Positions 8,459-16,523 are shown, counted from the stretch's first letter. The stretch is 33,151 nucleotides of DNA from Deltaproteobacteria bacterium (GCA_021819735.1 JAKAFO010000013.1:1-33151), one strand, 5' to 3'. The notes: a model not told the origin generated them from the sequence alone. Numbers and translations are program-made.

Positions 8459-9974
8459 GCGTCTCGATGATCGTTCGGTTGAGTCTTTGAAACAAACGCC
8501 AACCCAGCCACAGCCCGCCCACTGTCCGGGCATCGTCATCGCCGCGTTGCGGGGCGGGTCGGGCAAAACGATCTTTTCGGTCGGCATTATCGCCGCACTG
8601 CGGAACCGAGGCGCTACTGTTGCGCCCTTTAAAAAAGGTCCAGACTATATCGATGCCGGCTGGCTGGCTTTGGCCGCCGGCCGGCCTTGTTATAATCTGG
8701 ACACCTTTCTGATCGACACCCCTGTCATTCAGCAATCCTACCTCAGGCACACCCAAAACACCGATGCGGCCGTGATCGAAGGCAACCGCGGCCTCTACGA
8801 TTGCATCAACGTCGAAGGCCGGACCTCCACCGCCGAATTGGCCAAATTGCTCGATCTGCCGGTGATTCTCTGCCTGGATGTCACCAAAACCACCCGCACC
8901 ATGGCCGCGATCGTGGCCGGCTGCGCCCAGTTCGATCCGGGCCTGCGCATTGCCGGCGTGGTGCTCAATCATGTGGCCGGCAGCCGTCACGAACGCATCG
9001 TGCGCGACAGCATCACCGGGCATTGCGGTATTCCCGTGCTGGGCGCGGTTCCCAAGTTGCGTCGCCAGATCTTCACCGAGCGGCATATGGGGCTGGTGCC
9101 GACCTATGAGCATCAATGGGCCCAGGAGGCGGTGGGCGCCATTGCCGACCTGGCCGAAAAATATGTGAATATGTCGGCGATCACCCAGTTGATTGGCTTC
9201 CGGTGTAAGGAACGAACCGCGGAATACGCCTTGCCCGCGCAAGAAGCGGCGGCCCGCGCCTACCCCGTGCCGACCTCCGCTGCCGATGTCGATCGGCCGC
9301 GCATCGGCGTTCTCCGCGATTCGGCCTTCCAGTTTTACTACCCCGAGAATCTGGATGCCCTGGTGCAGGCCGGCGCCGAACTGGTGGTGACCAGTCCCCT
9401 GTTCGAAGACAATCTGCCCGAGGTGGACGCGCTCTATATCGGCGGCGGTTTTCCCGAAACCCATGCGGCCCGCCTGGCCAAGAATGTCACCTATCGGGAG
9501 CAGCTCAGGCAGTTGGCCGATGGGGGACTTCCCATTTATGCCGAGTGTGGCGGGCTGATGTACCTGGGCCAGGAGCTGGTTTTGGAGGAAGGGACCTTCC
9601 CCATGGCCGGCGTACTGCCCATCTCGTTCGGTTTCTCCAAGCGTCCCCAAGGCCACGGTTATACCGTGGTGCAGGTGGACCAGGCCAATCCCTTCTACGC
9701 CATCGGCCAGACCATACGTGGCCACGAGTTTCACTACTCCAGCGTCATCAAAGGTGCGGAGGACTGCGGTCCGACCGCCTTCAAAATGGAGCGCGGCAGC
9801 GGATTGATGCCCGGCCGCGACGGTTTGTGCCGCAACAATGTGCTGGCCACCTATACGCACATCCACGCTTTGGGCACGCCCCAGTGGGCGCCGGCTCTGG
9901 TGGCCAGGGCTCGGGAGTATCGGAGGAGCAAGACTGAAGGTCGTGTTGACAATCCCAAGGCAACGCCTTATTAA
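8448..9974 (+). CDS. cbiA: CbiA/DsrN-type glutamine amidotransferase (siroheme amidase)
   Basis: The protein belongs to the cobyrinate a,c-diamide synthase family. An N-terminal P-loop ATPase (ALRGGSGKT, Lys near 40) activates the carboxylate. A C-terminal class I glutaminase has Cys367 in YAECGGLMYLG and a histidine near 471-473 in YTHIHALG. Next to dsrAB such enzymes are thought to amidate siroheme, as for DsrN of Allochromatium. A cobalamin role is the alternative, but no cob or cbi genes are nearby. The start is uncertain: no in-frame ATG precedes the domain. The choices are GTG 8448 (inside a hairpin loop) or TTG 8487, neither with a good Shine-Dalgarno. The track's 8364 start overlaps dsrD and is implausible. 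Its last 30 bases contain the promoter of the next operon. Confidence 0.9.
   Translation: MSNGRLDDRSVESLKQTPTQPQPAHCPGIVIAALRGGSGKTIFSVGIIAALRNRGATVAPFKKGPDYIDAGWLALAAGRPCYNLDTFLIDTPVIQQSYLRHTQNTDAAVIEGNRGLYDCINVEGRTSTAELAKLLDLPVILCLDVTKTTRTMAAIVAGCAQFDPGLRIAGVVLNHVAGSRHERIVRDSITGHCGIPVLGAVPKLRRQIFTERHMGLVPTYEHQWAQEAVGAIADLAEKYVNMSAITQLIGFRCKERTAEYALPAQEAAARAYPVPTSAADVDRPRIGVLRDSAFQFYYPENLDALVQAGAELVVTSPLFEDNLPEVDALYIGGGFPETHAARLAKNVTYREQLRQLADGGLPIYAECGGLMYLGQELVLEEGTFPMAGVLPISFGFSKRPQGHGYTVVQVDQANPFYAIGQTIRGHEFHYSSVIKGAEDCGPTAFKMERGSGLMPGRDGLCRNNVLATYTHIHALGTPQWAPALVARAREYRRSKTEGRVDNPKATPY
9946..9974 (+). promoter_or_regulatory. Promoter of the SAM-regulated met operon
   Basis: A perfect -35 TTGACA (9946-9951), a 17-base spacer and TATTAA (9969-9974) lie inside the last codons and stop of the cbiA-like gene. 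Predicted initiation near 9981 is about ten bases before the riboswitch P1 helix, which fits well. Confidence 0.65.
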
Positions 9975-9991
9975 TTTCGGTCACGAACATA

Positions 9992-10085
9992 TTCATGTGG
10001 AGTGGCGCGAGGGATCTGGCCCTATGACCGCCCGGCAACCTGACCATCAAGGTGCTAAATCCAGCCCGCAAGGGAACACATGAGG
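9992..10085 (+). ncRNA. SAM-I (S-box) riboswitch aptamer
   Basis: The conserved core is easy to read: GAGGGATCTGGCCCTATGA, then CCCGGCAACC, then AAGGTGCTAAATCC. Helix P1 closes it as TCATGTG (9993-9999) with CACATGA (10077-10083). Binding of S-adenosylmethionine stabilises P1. The 3' side of P1 runs into GAGGTCTG (10082-10089), which pairs perfectly with CAGACCTC (10107-10114) as an antiterminator. That pairing excludes the terminator, so high SAM should stop transcription before metY. Confidence 0.93.
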
Positions 10086-10109
10086 TCTGATGACAACATG
10101 GGTTGACAG

Positions 10110-10135
10110 ACCTCTCTATTCGGAGAGGTTTTTTT
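10110..10135 (+). terminator. SAM-controlled intrinsic terminator
   Basis: ACCTCTC (10110-10116) pairs with GAGAGGT (10123-10129) around TATTCG, followed by a run of seven T. Its 5' strand overlaps the antiterminator strand CAGACCTC, giving the mutually exclusive pairings of a transcriptional OFF switch. Confidence 0.9.
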
Positions 10136-10159
10136 GTCTCTAATCAAGGAGGACTTACA

Positions 10160-11458
10160 ATGACCGATACTTATAAAGGTTTCGCCACCCAGGCCATTCA
10201 CGGCGGGCACACGCCGGACAGCGACACCCATTCCCGGGCCGTGCCCCTTTACCAGACCACCTCTTATACTTTCGACGACACGGCCCACGCCGCCGATCTC
10301 TTCGGCCTGCGCAAGTTCGGCAATATCTACACCCGCATCATGAACCCCACCACCGGCGTGCTCGAACAACGCGTGGCGGCCCTGGAGGGCGGGGTCGGCG
10401 CGCTGGCCGTGGCTTCCGGCCAGGCCGCCGAGACCCTGACCATCCTCACCCTGGCCCAGGCCGGAGACGAGATCGTGGCCTCCACCGATCTTTACGGCGG
10501 CACGGTGAGCCTCTTCACCCACACCCTGCCCAAGCTGGGCATCCGCGTGCGCTTCGTGGCCCCCGGCGATTTCAACGGCTGGGAGCGGGCGATCACCGAC
10601 AAGACCAAAGCCTTTTTTGTGGAAAGCATCGGCAACCCCAAGCTGGATATCGTGGACCTTGGGAAGATCGCCGCCATCGGCAAGGCCCAGGGCATCCCCC
10701 TGGTGGTGGACAACACCGTCACCACGCCCTATTTGCTGCGGCCCTTCGACCACGGCGCCGCCATCGTGGTCCACTCGGCCACCAAGTTCATCGGCGGACA
10801 CGGTACCTCAATCGGCGGCATCATCGTGGATTCGGGCCAATTCGACTGGGCCGGCTCGGGCCGCTTCGCCGCTTTCCTGGAACCCGACCCGGCTTACCAC
10901 GGACTCAAATTTCATGAAGCTTTCGGCGCCATGACCTTTATCCTGCGCGCCCGGGTGCTGGGGCTGCGCGACATGGGCGCGGCCATCAGCCCGTTCAACG
11001 CCTGGCTGCTGTTGCAAGGGCTGGAGACCTTGGCCTTGCGCATGGAACGCCACAGCGCCAACGGCCTGGCCGTGGCCCGCTGGCTGGAGAAGCATTCGTG
11101 CGTGGCCTGGGTGCGCTATCCGGGGCTCGCTTCGTCTCCCACCTTCGGCCTCACGGAGAAGTATTTGCCCAAAGGCCAGGGGGCCCTGGTGGGCTTCGGC
11201 ATCCGGGGCGGCCGGGAGGCCGCGGTCAAGTTCATCGAAAGCTGCAAACTCTTCAGCCATCTGGCCAATATCGGCGATGCCAAGAGCCTGGTGATCCACC
11301 CGGCTTCCACGACTCATGAGCAATTGAGCGCGGACGAGCAAAAAGCCGCGGGCGTGACGCCGGATTTCATCCGGCTCAGCGTGGGCATCGAAGATATCGA
11401 AGATATTCTGGCGGATCTGGATCAGGCTTTGAGCGCCGGTGTGGGGTGTACGTTATAA
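10160..11458 (+). CDS. metY: O-acetylhomoserine sulfhydrylase (MetY)
   Basis: This PLP enzyme condenses O-acetylhomoserine with sulfide to give homocysteine. It is 432 residues, the length expected of MetY and longer than cystathionine gamma-synthases. Visible are the early MetY motif ATQAIHGGHTPD, the PLP-phosphate region SGQAAE, Asp184 (VVDNT) and the Schiff-base lysine Lys209 in HSATKFIGGHGTSIGG. The start ATG at 10160 has AAGGAGGA nine bases upstream. The longer track ORF begins at a TTG inside the riboswitch expression platform and is rejected. It is the first gene of the SAM-riboswitch operon and directly follows the dsr operon, whose product is its co-substrate sulfide. Confidence 0.96.
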   Translation: MTDTYKGFATQAIHGGHTPDSDTHSRAVPLYQTTSYTFDDTAHAADLFGLRKFGNIYTRIMNPTTGVLEQRVAALEGGVGALAVASGQAAETLTILTLAQAGDEIVASTDLYGGTVSLFTHTLPKLGIRVRFVAPGDFNGWERAITDKTKAFFVESIGNPKLDIVDLGKIAAIGKAQGIPLVVDNTVTTPYLLRPFDHGAAIVVHSATKFIGGHGTSIGGIIVDSGQFDWAGSGRFAAFLEPDPAYHGLKFHEAFGAMTFILRARVLGLRDMGAAISPFNAWLLLQGLETLALRMERHSANGLAVARWLEKHSCVAWVRYPGLASSPTFGLTEKYLPKGQGALVGFGIRGGREAAVKFIESCKLFSHLANIGDAKSLVIHPASTTHEQLSADEQKAAGVTPDFIRLSVGIEDIEDILADLDQALSAGVGCTL

Positions 11459-11460
11459 CC

Positions 11461-11533
11461 GTAGGGGCGACCGGCGGTCGCCCTGAACGTGATCTCGACC
11501 TGTTACGATAGGGCGACCGCCGGTCGCCCCTAC
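11461..11533. repeat. 24-nt perfect inverted repeat with self-palindromic arms
   Basis: The left arm (11461-11484) and right arm (11510-11533) are exact reverse complements separated by 25 bases. Each arm also holds a palindrome of its own, GGGCGACC-GGC-GGTCGCCC or its complement with GCC in the centre. So the segment can form one long hairpin or two small ones. It resembles REP-type or miniature intergenic repeats seen as multiple copies in many environmental genomes. It sits between metY and metX within the operon. Confidence 0.85.
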
Positions 11534-11577
11534 AAACCCGCACCCGCGTTTGCTGGGCTAATTGGAATCTGGGAACA

Positions 11578-12717
11578 ATGGATCGCAACTCGGTGGGCAT
11601 CGTCACGCCGCAAAAATTCACTTTCGGCAGCCTGGAAGATCCCATGGTGCTCGAATCGGGCCGCACCCTGGGGCCGGTGGAGATCGTCTACGAGACGTAC
11701 GGCCAGCCCAATGCGGATCGTTCCAACGCCATCCTGATCTGTCACGCCCTGTCGGGCAACCACCATGCGGCCGGCTATCACGACCCCCACGATCCCCAGA
11801 CCGGCTGGTGGGACACCATGATCGGGCCGGGCAAGGCCTTCGACACCAACCGCTACTGGATGATCTGCGCCAACATCATCGGCGGCTGCAAGGGTTCCAC
11901 CGGGCCGGTCAGCATCGATCCGGCCACCGGCAAGCCCTATGGCCTGACCTTTCCCATCGTTACCATCGGCGACATGGTGGAGGCCCAGAAGCGCCTGATC
12001 GACCATCTGGGCATCACCCGGCTCTACAGCATCGCCGGCGGCTCCATGGGCGGCTTCCAGGTGCTGGAGTGGGCCCTGCGTTATCCACAGATGGTGCGTT
12101 CGGCGATGTGCATCGCTTCGGCGGCCCGGCTCTCGGCCCAAGCGATTGCCTTCAACAGCGTGGGCCGCAGCGCCATCACCCGCGACCCGGAGTGGAAGCA
12201 GGGCGCTTACGACGGCAAGGGCCCCGAGCACGGCCTGGCCACGGCGCGCATGGTGGGCCATATCACGTATCTTTCGGAAATGCTGCTCGACACCAAGTTC
12301 GGCCGGCGGTTGCAATCGGCCAACCGGCTCAGCTACAACTTCACCACCGAGTTTGCCATCGAAGGCTACTTGAACCACAAGGGCAGCGCCTTTACCCAGC
12401 GCTTCGACGCCAATAGCTACCTGTACATCACCAAGGCCATGGATTACTTCGACATCGGCCGTTCCTACGGCCCGCTCAAGGAGGCTTTCGCTTCGGTGAC
12501 GGCCCGCTGCCTGTTCGTCTCCTACAGCAGCGACTGGCTCTTTCCCACCAGCCAGACCAAGGAGATGGTGCGCGCGCTGCTCAGCAACGGCAAGCCGGTG
12601 TCGTTCATCGAGATCGATTCGCCGTACGGCCACGACGCCTTTCTGGTGGAAGTCGAAAAGCTGGCGCGCATCGTTTCCGGATTCCTGTCCGGCGTACCCC
12701 AGGAGGTGGCCGCATGA
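11578..12717 (+). CDS. metX: Homoserine O-acyltransferase (MetX)
   Basis: MetX is an alpha/beta-hydrolase enzyme that activates homoserine with an acyl-CoA for sulfhydrylation by MetY. The triad is visible as Ser156 in GGSMGG, Asp319 in SSDWLFP and His352 in YGHDAFL. The family motif IIGGCKGSTGP is at 100-110. At 379 residues it is full length. The start at 11578 has GGGAA just upstream. Its stop overlaps the metW start (ATGA, 12714-12717), so the two are translationally coupled as in other metX-metW pairs. Because it pairs with MetY, O-acetylhomoserine is the likely product. Succinyl specificity occurs in some MetX proteins and cannot be excluded by eye. Confidence 0.95.
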   Translation: MDRNSVGIVTPQKFTFGSLEDPMVLESGRTLGPVEIVYETYGQPNADRSNAILICHALSGNHHAAGYHDPHDPQTGWWDTMIGPGKAFDTNRYWMICANIIGGCKGSTGPVSIDPATGKPYGLTFPIVTIGDMVEAQKRLIDHLGITRLYSIAGGSMGGFQVLEWALRYPQMVRSAMCIASAARLSAQAIAFNSVGRSAITRDPEWKQGAYDGKGPEHGLATARMVGHITYLSEMLLDTKFGRRLQSANRLSYNFTTEFAIEGYLNHKGSAFTQRFDANSYLYITKAMDYFDIGRSYGPLKEAFASVTARCLFVSYSSDWLFPTSQTKEMVRALLSNGKPVSFIEIDSPYGHDAFLVEVEKLARIVSGFLSGVPQEVAA

Positions 12718-13334
12718 ACGATCATTATGTGGACCGCCTCAGCCGCACGGATCGCGACGTGATTTTGACCCTGGTGCCCGAAGGCGTCACCGTGCTGGAC
12801 TTGGGCTGCGGCGATTGCAGCCTGCTGGCGGAACTGGCCGTCAAACGCAAGATCCGCGGCACCGGCGTTGACATCCGCGGCGATCAGTTGGTCGATGGAC
12901 TGGCTCACGGCTTCAATGTCTACCAGGGCAACCTGGACGAGGGGCTGGCCGACTTTCCCGACAAGGCCTACGACTACGTGATCTTGAACCAAACGCTTCA
13001 GGTGGTTAAAAACCCGCTGCTGGTGCTCACCGAAATGCTGCGCATCGGACGCTTCGGCATCGTGGGTTTTCCCAACTTCGCCCAGTGGCGGCTGCGCAGC
13101 GGACTTTTCTTCGGCGGCCGGGCCCCCAAATCGCCGGCCCTGCCCTTCGAGTGGTACAATACGCCCAATATCCGCGTGCTCTCCATCCGCGATTTCTTCG
13201 ATTACTGCCACCGGCAATCGATTCAGGTGGCGCAGGAGCGTTATCTGATGGCCGGCCGCTGGCTGCGCCGGGCACCGCTGGCCGCGACCAACCTGCTGGC
13301 CCACATCGGCCTGTTCGTCATTACCCGTAACTGA
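12714..13334 (+). CDS. metW: MetW, methionine biosynthesis protein
   Basis: MetW is a class I methyltransferase-fold protein of 206 residues that pairs with MetX and is required for efficient homoserine acylation in bacteria where it has been studied. The SAM-binding-like glycine motif is [12 protein letters not shown] (28-39). Family sequence continues with [16 protein letters not shown] and [12 protein letters not shown]. It overlaps metX by four bases. The next gene starts 26 bases downstream with its own strong ribosome binding site, and no terminator is visible, so read-through into the superoxide dismutase gene is possible. Confidence 0.95.
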   Translation: MNDHYVDRLSRTDRDVILTLVPEGVTVLDLGCGDCSLLAELAVKRKIRGTGVDIRGDQLVDGLAHGFNVYQGNLDEGLADFPDKAYDYVILNQTLQVVKNPLLVLTEMLRIGRFGIVGFPNFAQWRLRSGLFFGGRAPKSPALPFEWYNTPNIRVLSIRDFFDYCHRQSIQVAQERYLMAGRWLRRAPLAATNLLAHIGLFVITRN

Positions 13335-13360
13335 ACGTACGATCCAAGAAAGGAGGCTTC

Positions 13361-14083
13361 ATGCAAACCAACCCAAGGCAGGCAATAAATTCTGCCCTGA
13401 GTCGCCGGGAATTTTTAGGGGCGTCCATGGGCGCCGCGCTGCTTTTCGCCATGGGTGGCGGCATCTCCTGTTCGGACAAGGCGGGCCCGGTGCAGATGCT
13501 GGCGGCCCTGCCTTACGCCGAAAGCGGTTTGGAACCGGTGATCTCTACCAAGACCGTCGGCTTGCACTACGGCAAGCATCATAAAGGCTATGTGGATAAG
13601 CTGAACAAGCTCACGAGCGGCACCCGGCTCGCCGGACTTCCCTTGGAGCAGATTATCTCCGCCACGGCCGGTCAGCCGGAGCAACAGGCGATCTTCAACA
13701 ACGCGGCCCAGGCCTGGAACCACGATTTCTACTGGCGCGGTCTGAAACCCAAAGGCGGCGGGGCACCGCCGGCGGCCTTGAAGCAAAAAATCGAGGCCTC
13801 CTTCGGTAGTGTCGAAGGCTGCAAAAAAGAGTTGGCCGCCGCGGCCAACGACCAGTTCGGCAGCGGTTGGGCCTGGCTCGTACAGGATGGCGAGCGGCTC
13901 AAAGTGACGCGCACCGGCAATGCCGATCTGCCGCTGACCCAGGGGTTGCGGCCGCTGCTGACCATCGATGTGTGGGAGCATGCCTACTACCTGGACTACC
14001 AGAACCGCAGGGCGGACTACGTTCAGGCCGTGATAGACAAATTGATCGATTGGGAGTTCGTGGAGAAGAATTTGTTGGCTTAA
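13361..14083 (+). CDS. Exported Fe-type superoxide dismutase with Tat signal
   Basis: This Fe/Mn-family SOD dismutates superoxide. Metal ligands are visible as His69 (LHYGKHH), His121 (WNH), Asp203 and His207 (DVWEHAYY). Gln117 in AAQAWNH marks the iron-type subfamily. Unlike the usual cytoplasmic enzyme it has an N-terminal twin-arginine signal, SRREFLG (14-20), then a hydrophobic stretch ending near GGGISC. A lipoprotein-like cysteine there is possible, but its -3 residue is atypical. Export folded with metal through Tat is therefore expected. AAAGGAGG precedes the ATG. It abuts the next gene directly (TAA then ATG). It likely guards the cell envelope of an anaerobe during oxygen exposure. 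Confidence 0.93.
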   Translation: MQTNPRQAINSALSRREFLGASMGAALLFAMGGGISCSDKAGPVQMLAALPYAESGLEPVISTKTVGLHYGKHHKGYVDKLNKLTSGTRLAGLPLEQIISATAGQPEQQAIFNNAAQAWNHDFYWRGLKPKGGGAPPAALKQKIEASFGSVEGCKKELAAAANDQFGSGWAWLVQDGERLKVTRTGNADLPLTQGLRPLLTIDVWEHAYYLDYQNRRADYVQAVIDKLIDWEFVEKNLLA

Positions 14084-15136
14084 ATGAATCTGCTGGAGCT
14101 CACATACAGTCAGGTGCTGACTGAATTTCGCCAACGTTACGCCAAGGGCGACTTCCATGCCGCGGCCCTCTATCGGGCTTTCTACTCCCAGGCGGAGTGC
14201 GATCCGGCGCGCCTGCCGGCCTTTGCCGCCGCGCCGGAGCTGGCCCACCGGGTGCGCGAGGAGTTGGATAATACCCGGCCGGTCATCGTCGATCAGTGCA
14301 GCCAGGAGGGGGTGACCAAACTGCTCTTCCGCCTGGCCGACGGCTTGGCAGTGGAGAGCGTGGTCGTGCCCATGACCCGCCACACCACGGTGTGCATCTC
14401 GTGCCAGGTGGGCTGCCGCATGGGCTGCCGCCTGTGCGAGACCGGCCGCATGGGGTTGCGGCGCTCGCTTTCGGCGGCCGAAATCGTGGCCCAGGTGCAC
14501 GCCGTCAAGGTCGGGCTGGGATTGGAGGTGCGCAATGTGGTCTTCATGGGCATGGGCGAGCCGTTGGACAATTTCGAGCAGGTGGTCCAGGCCATTCGCG
14601 TTTTGGAAGATCAGCGCGGCCTGGATATCGCCAAACGCCGCATCACCGTTTCCACCTGCGGCCGGGTGGACGGCATCCGGCGCCTGGCGGCTTTGAACTG
14701 GCCCCAGCTCAAGCTGGCGGTGAGCCTGAACGCGGCCGACGACCGGACGCGCAGCGACTTGATGCCGGTCAACCGTCAATACGACCTGGCGGATCTCAAG
14801 CAGGCCTTGCGGGACTACCCGCTGGCCCGGGGCAATGTGCTGCTCATGGAATATGTTCTGATCGCGGGGGTCAACGACAGCGAGGACGATGCCCGGCACC
14901 TAGCCGACTACCTGGAAGGACTCTCGGCGCGGCTCAACCTGATCGTCTACAACCCCCGCCGGGAATCGCCCTATGCGGCGCCGTCGCCGGAGCGTTTGGA
15001 CCGCTTCCACCAGGCCCTGGTGGCGCGCAAGGTTTTCGTGCGGCTGCGGCGCTCCAAGGGCGCCGGCATTCGGGCGGCCTGCGGGCAGTTGGGGGCGGCT
15101 TTCAATCTCGAACAACCGGCGAGCGCTTGCCGGTAA
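14084..15136 (+). CDS. RlmN/Cfr-family radical SAM enzyme
   Basis: RlmN and Cfr methylate adenine 2503 of 23S rRNA by radical SAM chemistry. Here the cluster motif CxxxCxxC is Cys111/115/118 (GCRMGCRLC). The SAM motif is MGMGEPLDN. The two mechanistic cysteines are present: Cys104 (VCISCQVGC) and Cys333 (ACGQL). It is 350 residues, shorter than the 384 of E. coli RlmN, mainly at the N-terminus. It differs at conserved spots: CRLCETG instead of CxFCxTG, and SLNA where RlmN has SLHA. It is thus probably a paralogue rather than the housekeeping rlmN; its substrate is unknown. The start directly follows the SOD stop, so translation is probably coupled. Its 3' end overlaps the convergent gene by 35 bases. 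Confidence 0.85.
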   Translation: MNLLELTYSQVLTEFRQRYAKGDFHAAALYRAFYSQAECDPARLPAFAAAPELAHRVREELDNTRPVIVDQCSQEGVTKLLFRLADGLAVESVVVPMTRHTTVCISCQVGCRMGCRLCETGRMGLRRSLSAAEIVAQVHAVKVGLGLEVRNVVFMGMGEPLDNFEQVVQAIRVLEDQRGLDIAKRRITVSTCGRVDGIRRLAALNWPQLKLAVSLNAADDRTRSDLMPVNRQYDLADLKQALRDYPLARGNVLLMEYVLIAGVNDSEDDARHLADYLEGLSARLNLIVYNPRRESPYAAPSPERLDRFHQALVARKVFVRLRRSKGAGIRAACGQLGAAFNLEQPASACR

Positions 15137-15572
15137 GGTCGCTGATCTGGATGCGCCACACGCGCAGACCGGCCTGCGGCACCGGTATGGGTTGCGGCGC
15201 GTCCGGTGCGTACTGGCGCACGATGTGGCTCAATCCCAGGGCTTTGTCTTCGGAAGTGGCCAGTTCTTCCATGCGGCCGTTGCCGACCACGCTGGCATAG
15301 GCAAATCCCCAGTTGCAGGGATTGTCGCTTGCGGCCACGAGGCGCACATCGCAGGCCATGCTGAAGCACACCTGGGGATTGTGGCGGATAAAATCGATCT
15401 TGCGCCCCACGCCGGCCGTATGCACGTAGAGGCAGCGGCCATCGTAGCCGAAGCAAACCGGAATCACGTAAGGCGTCGTGTCGCGACAAAAAGCCAAGTA
15501 GCACACCTGGCAACGCGCGATGACGGCGTCAATCTCTTCGCGGCGGGTGATCTCTTTTTCTTTTCGAAGCAT
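15102..15572 (-). CDS. Pyridoxamine 5'-phosphate oxidase-like (NimA-type) flavin protein
   Basis: This 156-residue single-domain protein belongs to the split-barrel FMN-binding PPOX-related family. It resembles NimA-like small flavoproteins, with the family run EEIDAVIARCQVCYLAF, IPVCFGYDGRCLYVHTA and GRKIDFIRHNPQVCF, then a VVGNGRMEEL strand. Members bind FMN or related cofactors and reduce small molecules; the substrate here cannot be told. The much longer track ORF (to 16409) extends through the neighbouring gene in another frame. The true start is the ATG at 15572, although no strong Shine-Dalgarno is visible. It sits 23 bases after the REC-PilZ gene on the same strand and is probably co-transcribed with it. 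Confidence 0.85.
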   Translation of the reverse strand: MLRKEKEITRREEIDAVIARCQVCYLAFCRDTTPYVIPVCFGYDGRCLYVHTAGVGRKIDFIRHNPQVCFSMACDVRLVAASDNPCNWGFAYASVVGNGRMEELATSEDKALGLSHIVRQYAPDAPQPIPVPQAGLRVWRIQISDLTGKRSPVVRD

Positions 15573-15595
15573 GCGGGTATTCGCTGAAGCCGCCC

Positions 15596-16357
15596 TTATC
15601 CTTGGGCTTCCATTTGGGGATTTTCTTCTACGGCCGACCTGAAAAGTTCTCCCATGGCCGCCGTCTGTTCCTTGGCCAGTTGATGGAACACGAAGGTCAC
15701 GCGCATGGCCGCGGGGCAAGCGTTGGGTTGCCATTCGGTGACATTTACCCGCAGCAGCCGGCAGGCCAGAGCGCTCAAGGCGCGCGACCCATTGGCATCG
15801 GGTATTTGCAGGGTGACCCGCAGATCGCCGGCCATCAACAGTTCGGGCGAATAGGTGATCAACTCCAGCAGAATGCCGCCCCGGCTGATATTGATCAGCG
15901 AGGCGCCCAGGGAATTGCCCTGAACATCGATGCGTACGTCGGTTTTGGGAATGTAGAAGCGTTTGTCTTTTCGCCACATGCGCGGATCGCACACTTCGTT
16001 GATCTTCTCGATCAGCTCGGCCGGGCGCACGCGCAGGGCCACCACATGCTTGAAGCCCAGTTGGTGCAGGCGTTGCTGGTCGTCGCCGTTCTCTTCTTCG
16101 GACAGGATGATGAAGGGCGTCATCTCGTTGTGCGGGCTCTCGGCCAGCTTGGATTTGAGTTCGGGGGCCGGCATATCGATCAAGCGGGTGGTGACGATCA
16201 CCACGTCGAAGGGATTCACGTTTAACTCGCCGAGCGCATTGCAGCCGTTCTCGCATTCGAAGAATTCCACGTCGCTCAATTCCGAAAAGATATACTTCTT
16301 GATCAAGGCGCGGGTGGAACGGTTGGGGTGGACCAACAGGATTTGACGAAAGCGCAT
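15596..16357 (-). CDS. Degenerate receiver domain fused to PilZ c-di-GMP-binding domain
   Basis: This 253-residue cytoplasmic protein has a CheY-like N-terminal domain (about 3-122) and a PilZ domain (about 128-235). PilZ binding residues are present: RxxxR at 129-133 (RKDKR) and NxSxxG at 156-161 (NISRGG). That predicts c-di-GMP binding. The receiver lacks the acidic pair after strand 1 (LLVHPN) and the phospho-acceptor aspartate at the end of strand 3 (VVIVTTRL). It is therefore a pseudo-receiver, unlikely to be phosphorylated. AAGGAG lies upstream of the ATG. The diguanylate cyclase at 1033-2073 is a possible signal source. The output partner is unknown. Confidence 0.88.
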   Translation of the reverse strand: MRFRQILLVHPNRSTRALIKKYIFSELSDVEFFECENGCNALGELNVNPFDVVIVTTRLIDMPAPELKSKLAESPHNEMTPFIILSEEENGDDQQRLHQLGFKHVVALRVRPAELIEKINEVCDPRMWRKDKRFYIPKTDVRIDVQGNSLGASLINISRGGILLELITYSPELLMAGDLRVTLQIPDANGSRALSALACRLLRVNVTEWQPNACPAAMRVTFVFHQLAKEQTAAMGELFRSAVEENPQMEAQG

Positions 16358-16523
16358 GACCGTCTGCTCCTTGCAAAAGCAATGGGAACGACCTTATCGG
16401 GCTTCCCAAAGGGAAGACCGCACAGCTTCGTAAGACTACAAATGCAGCTCAGGGTCCCGCGTGCCGCGGAAAGTGGATGAAAAGTTGGGGCTTTCTATAG
16501 CACAGGTGCGCGATGGGGCGCAA

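Noticed and set aside
15573-16409. N-terminal extension of the PPOX-like ORF (track start 16409)
   Set aside because: It overlaps the REC-PilZ gene in another frame. Only the part from the ATG at 15572 has the family sequence.
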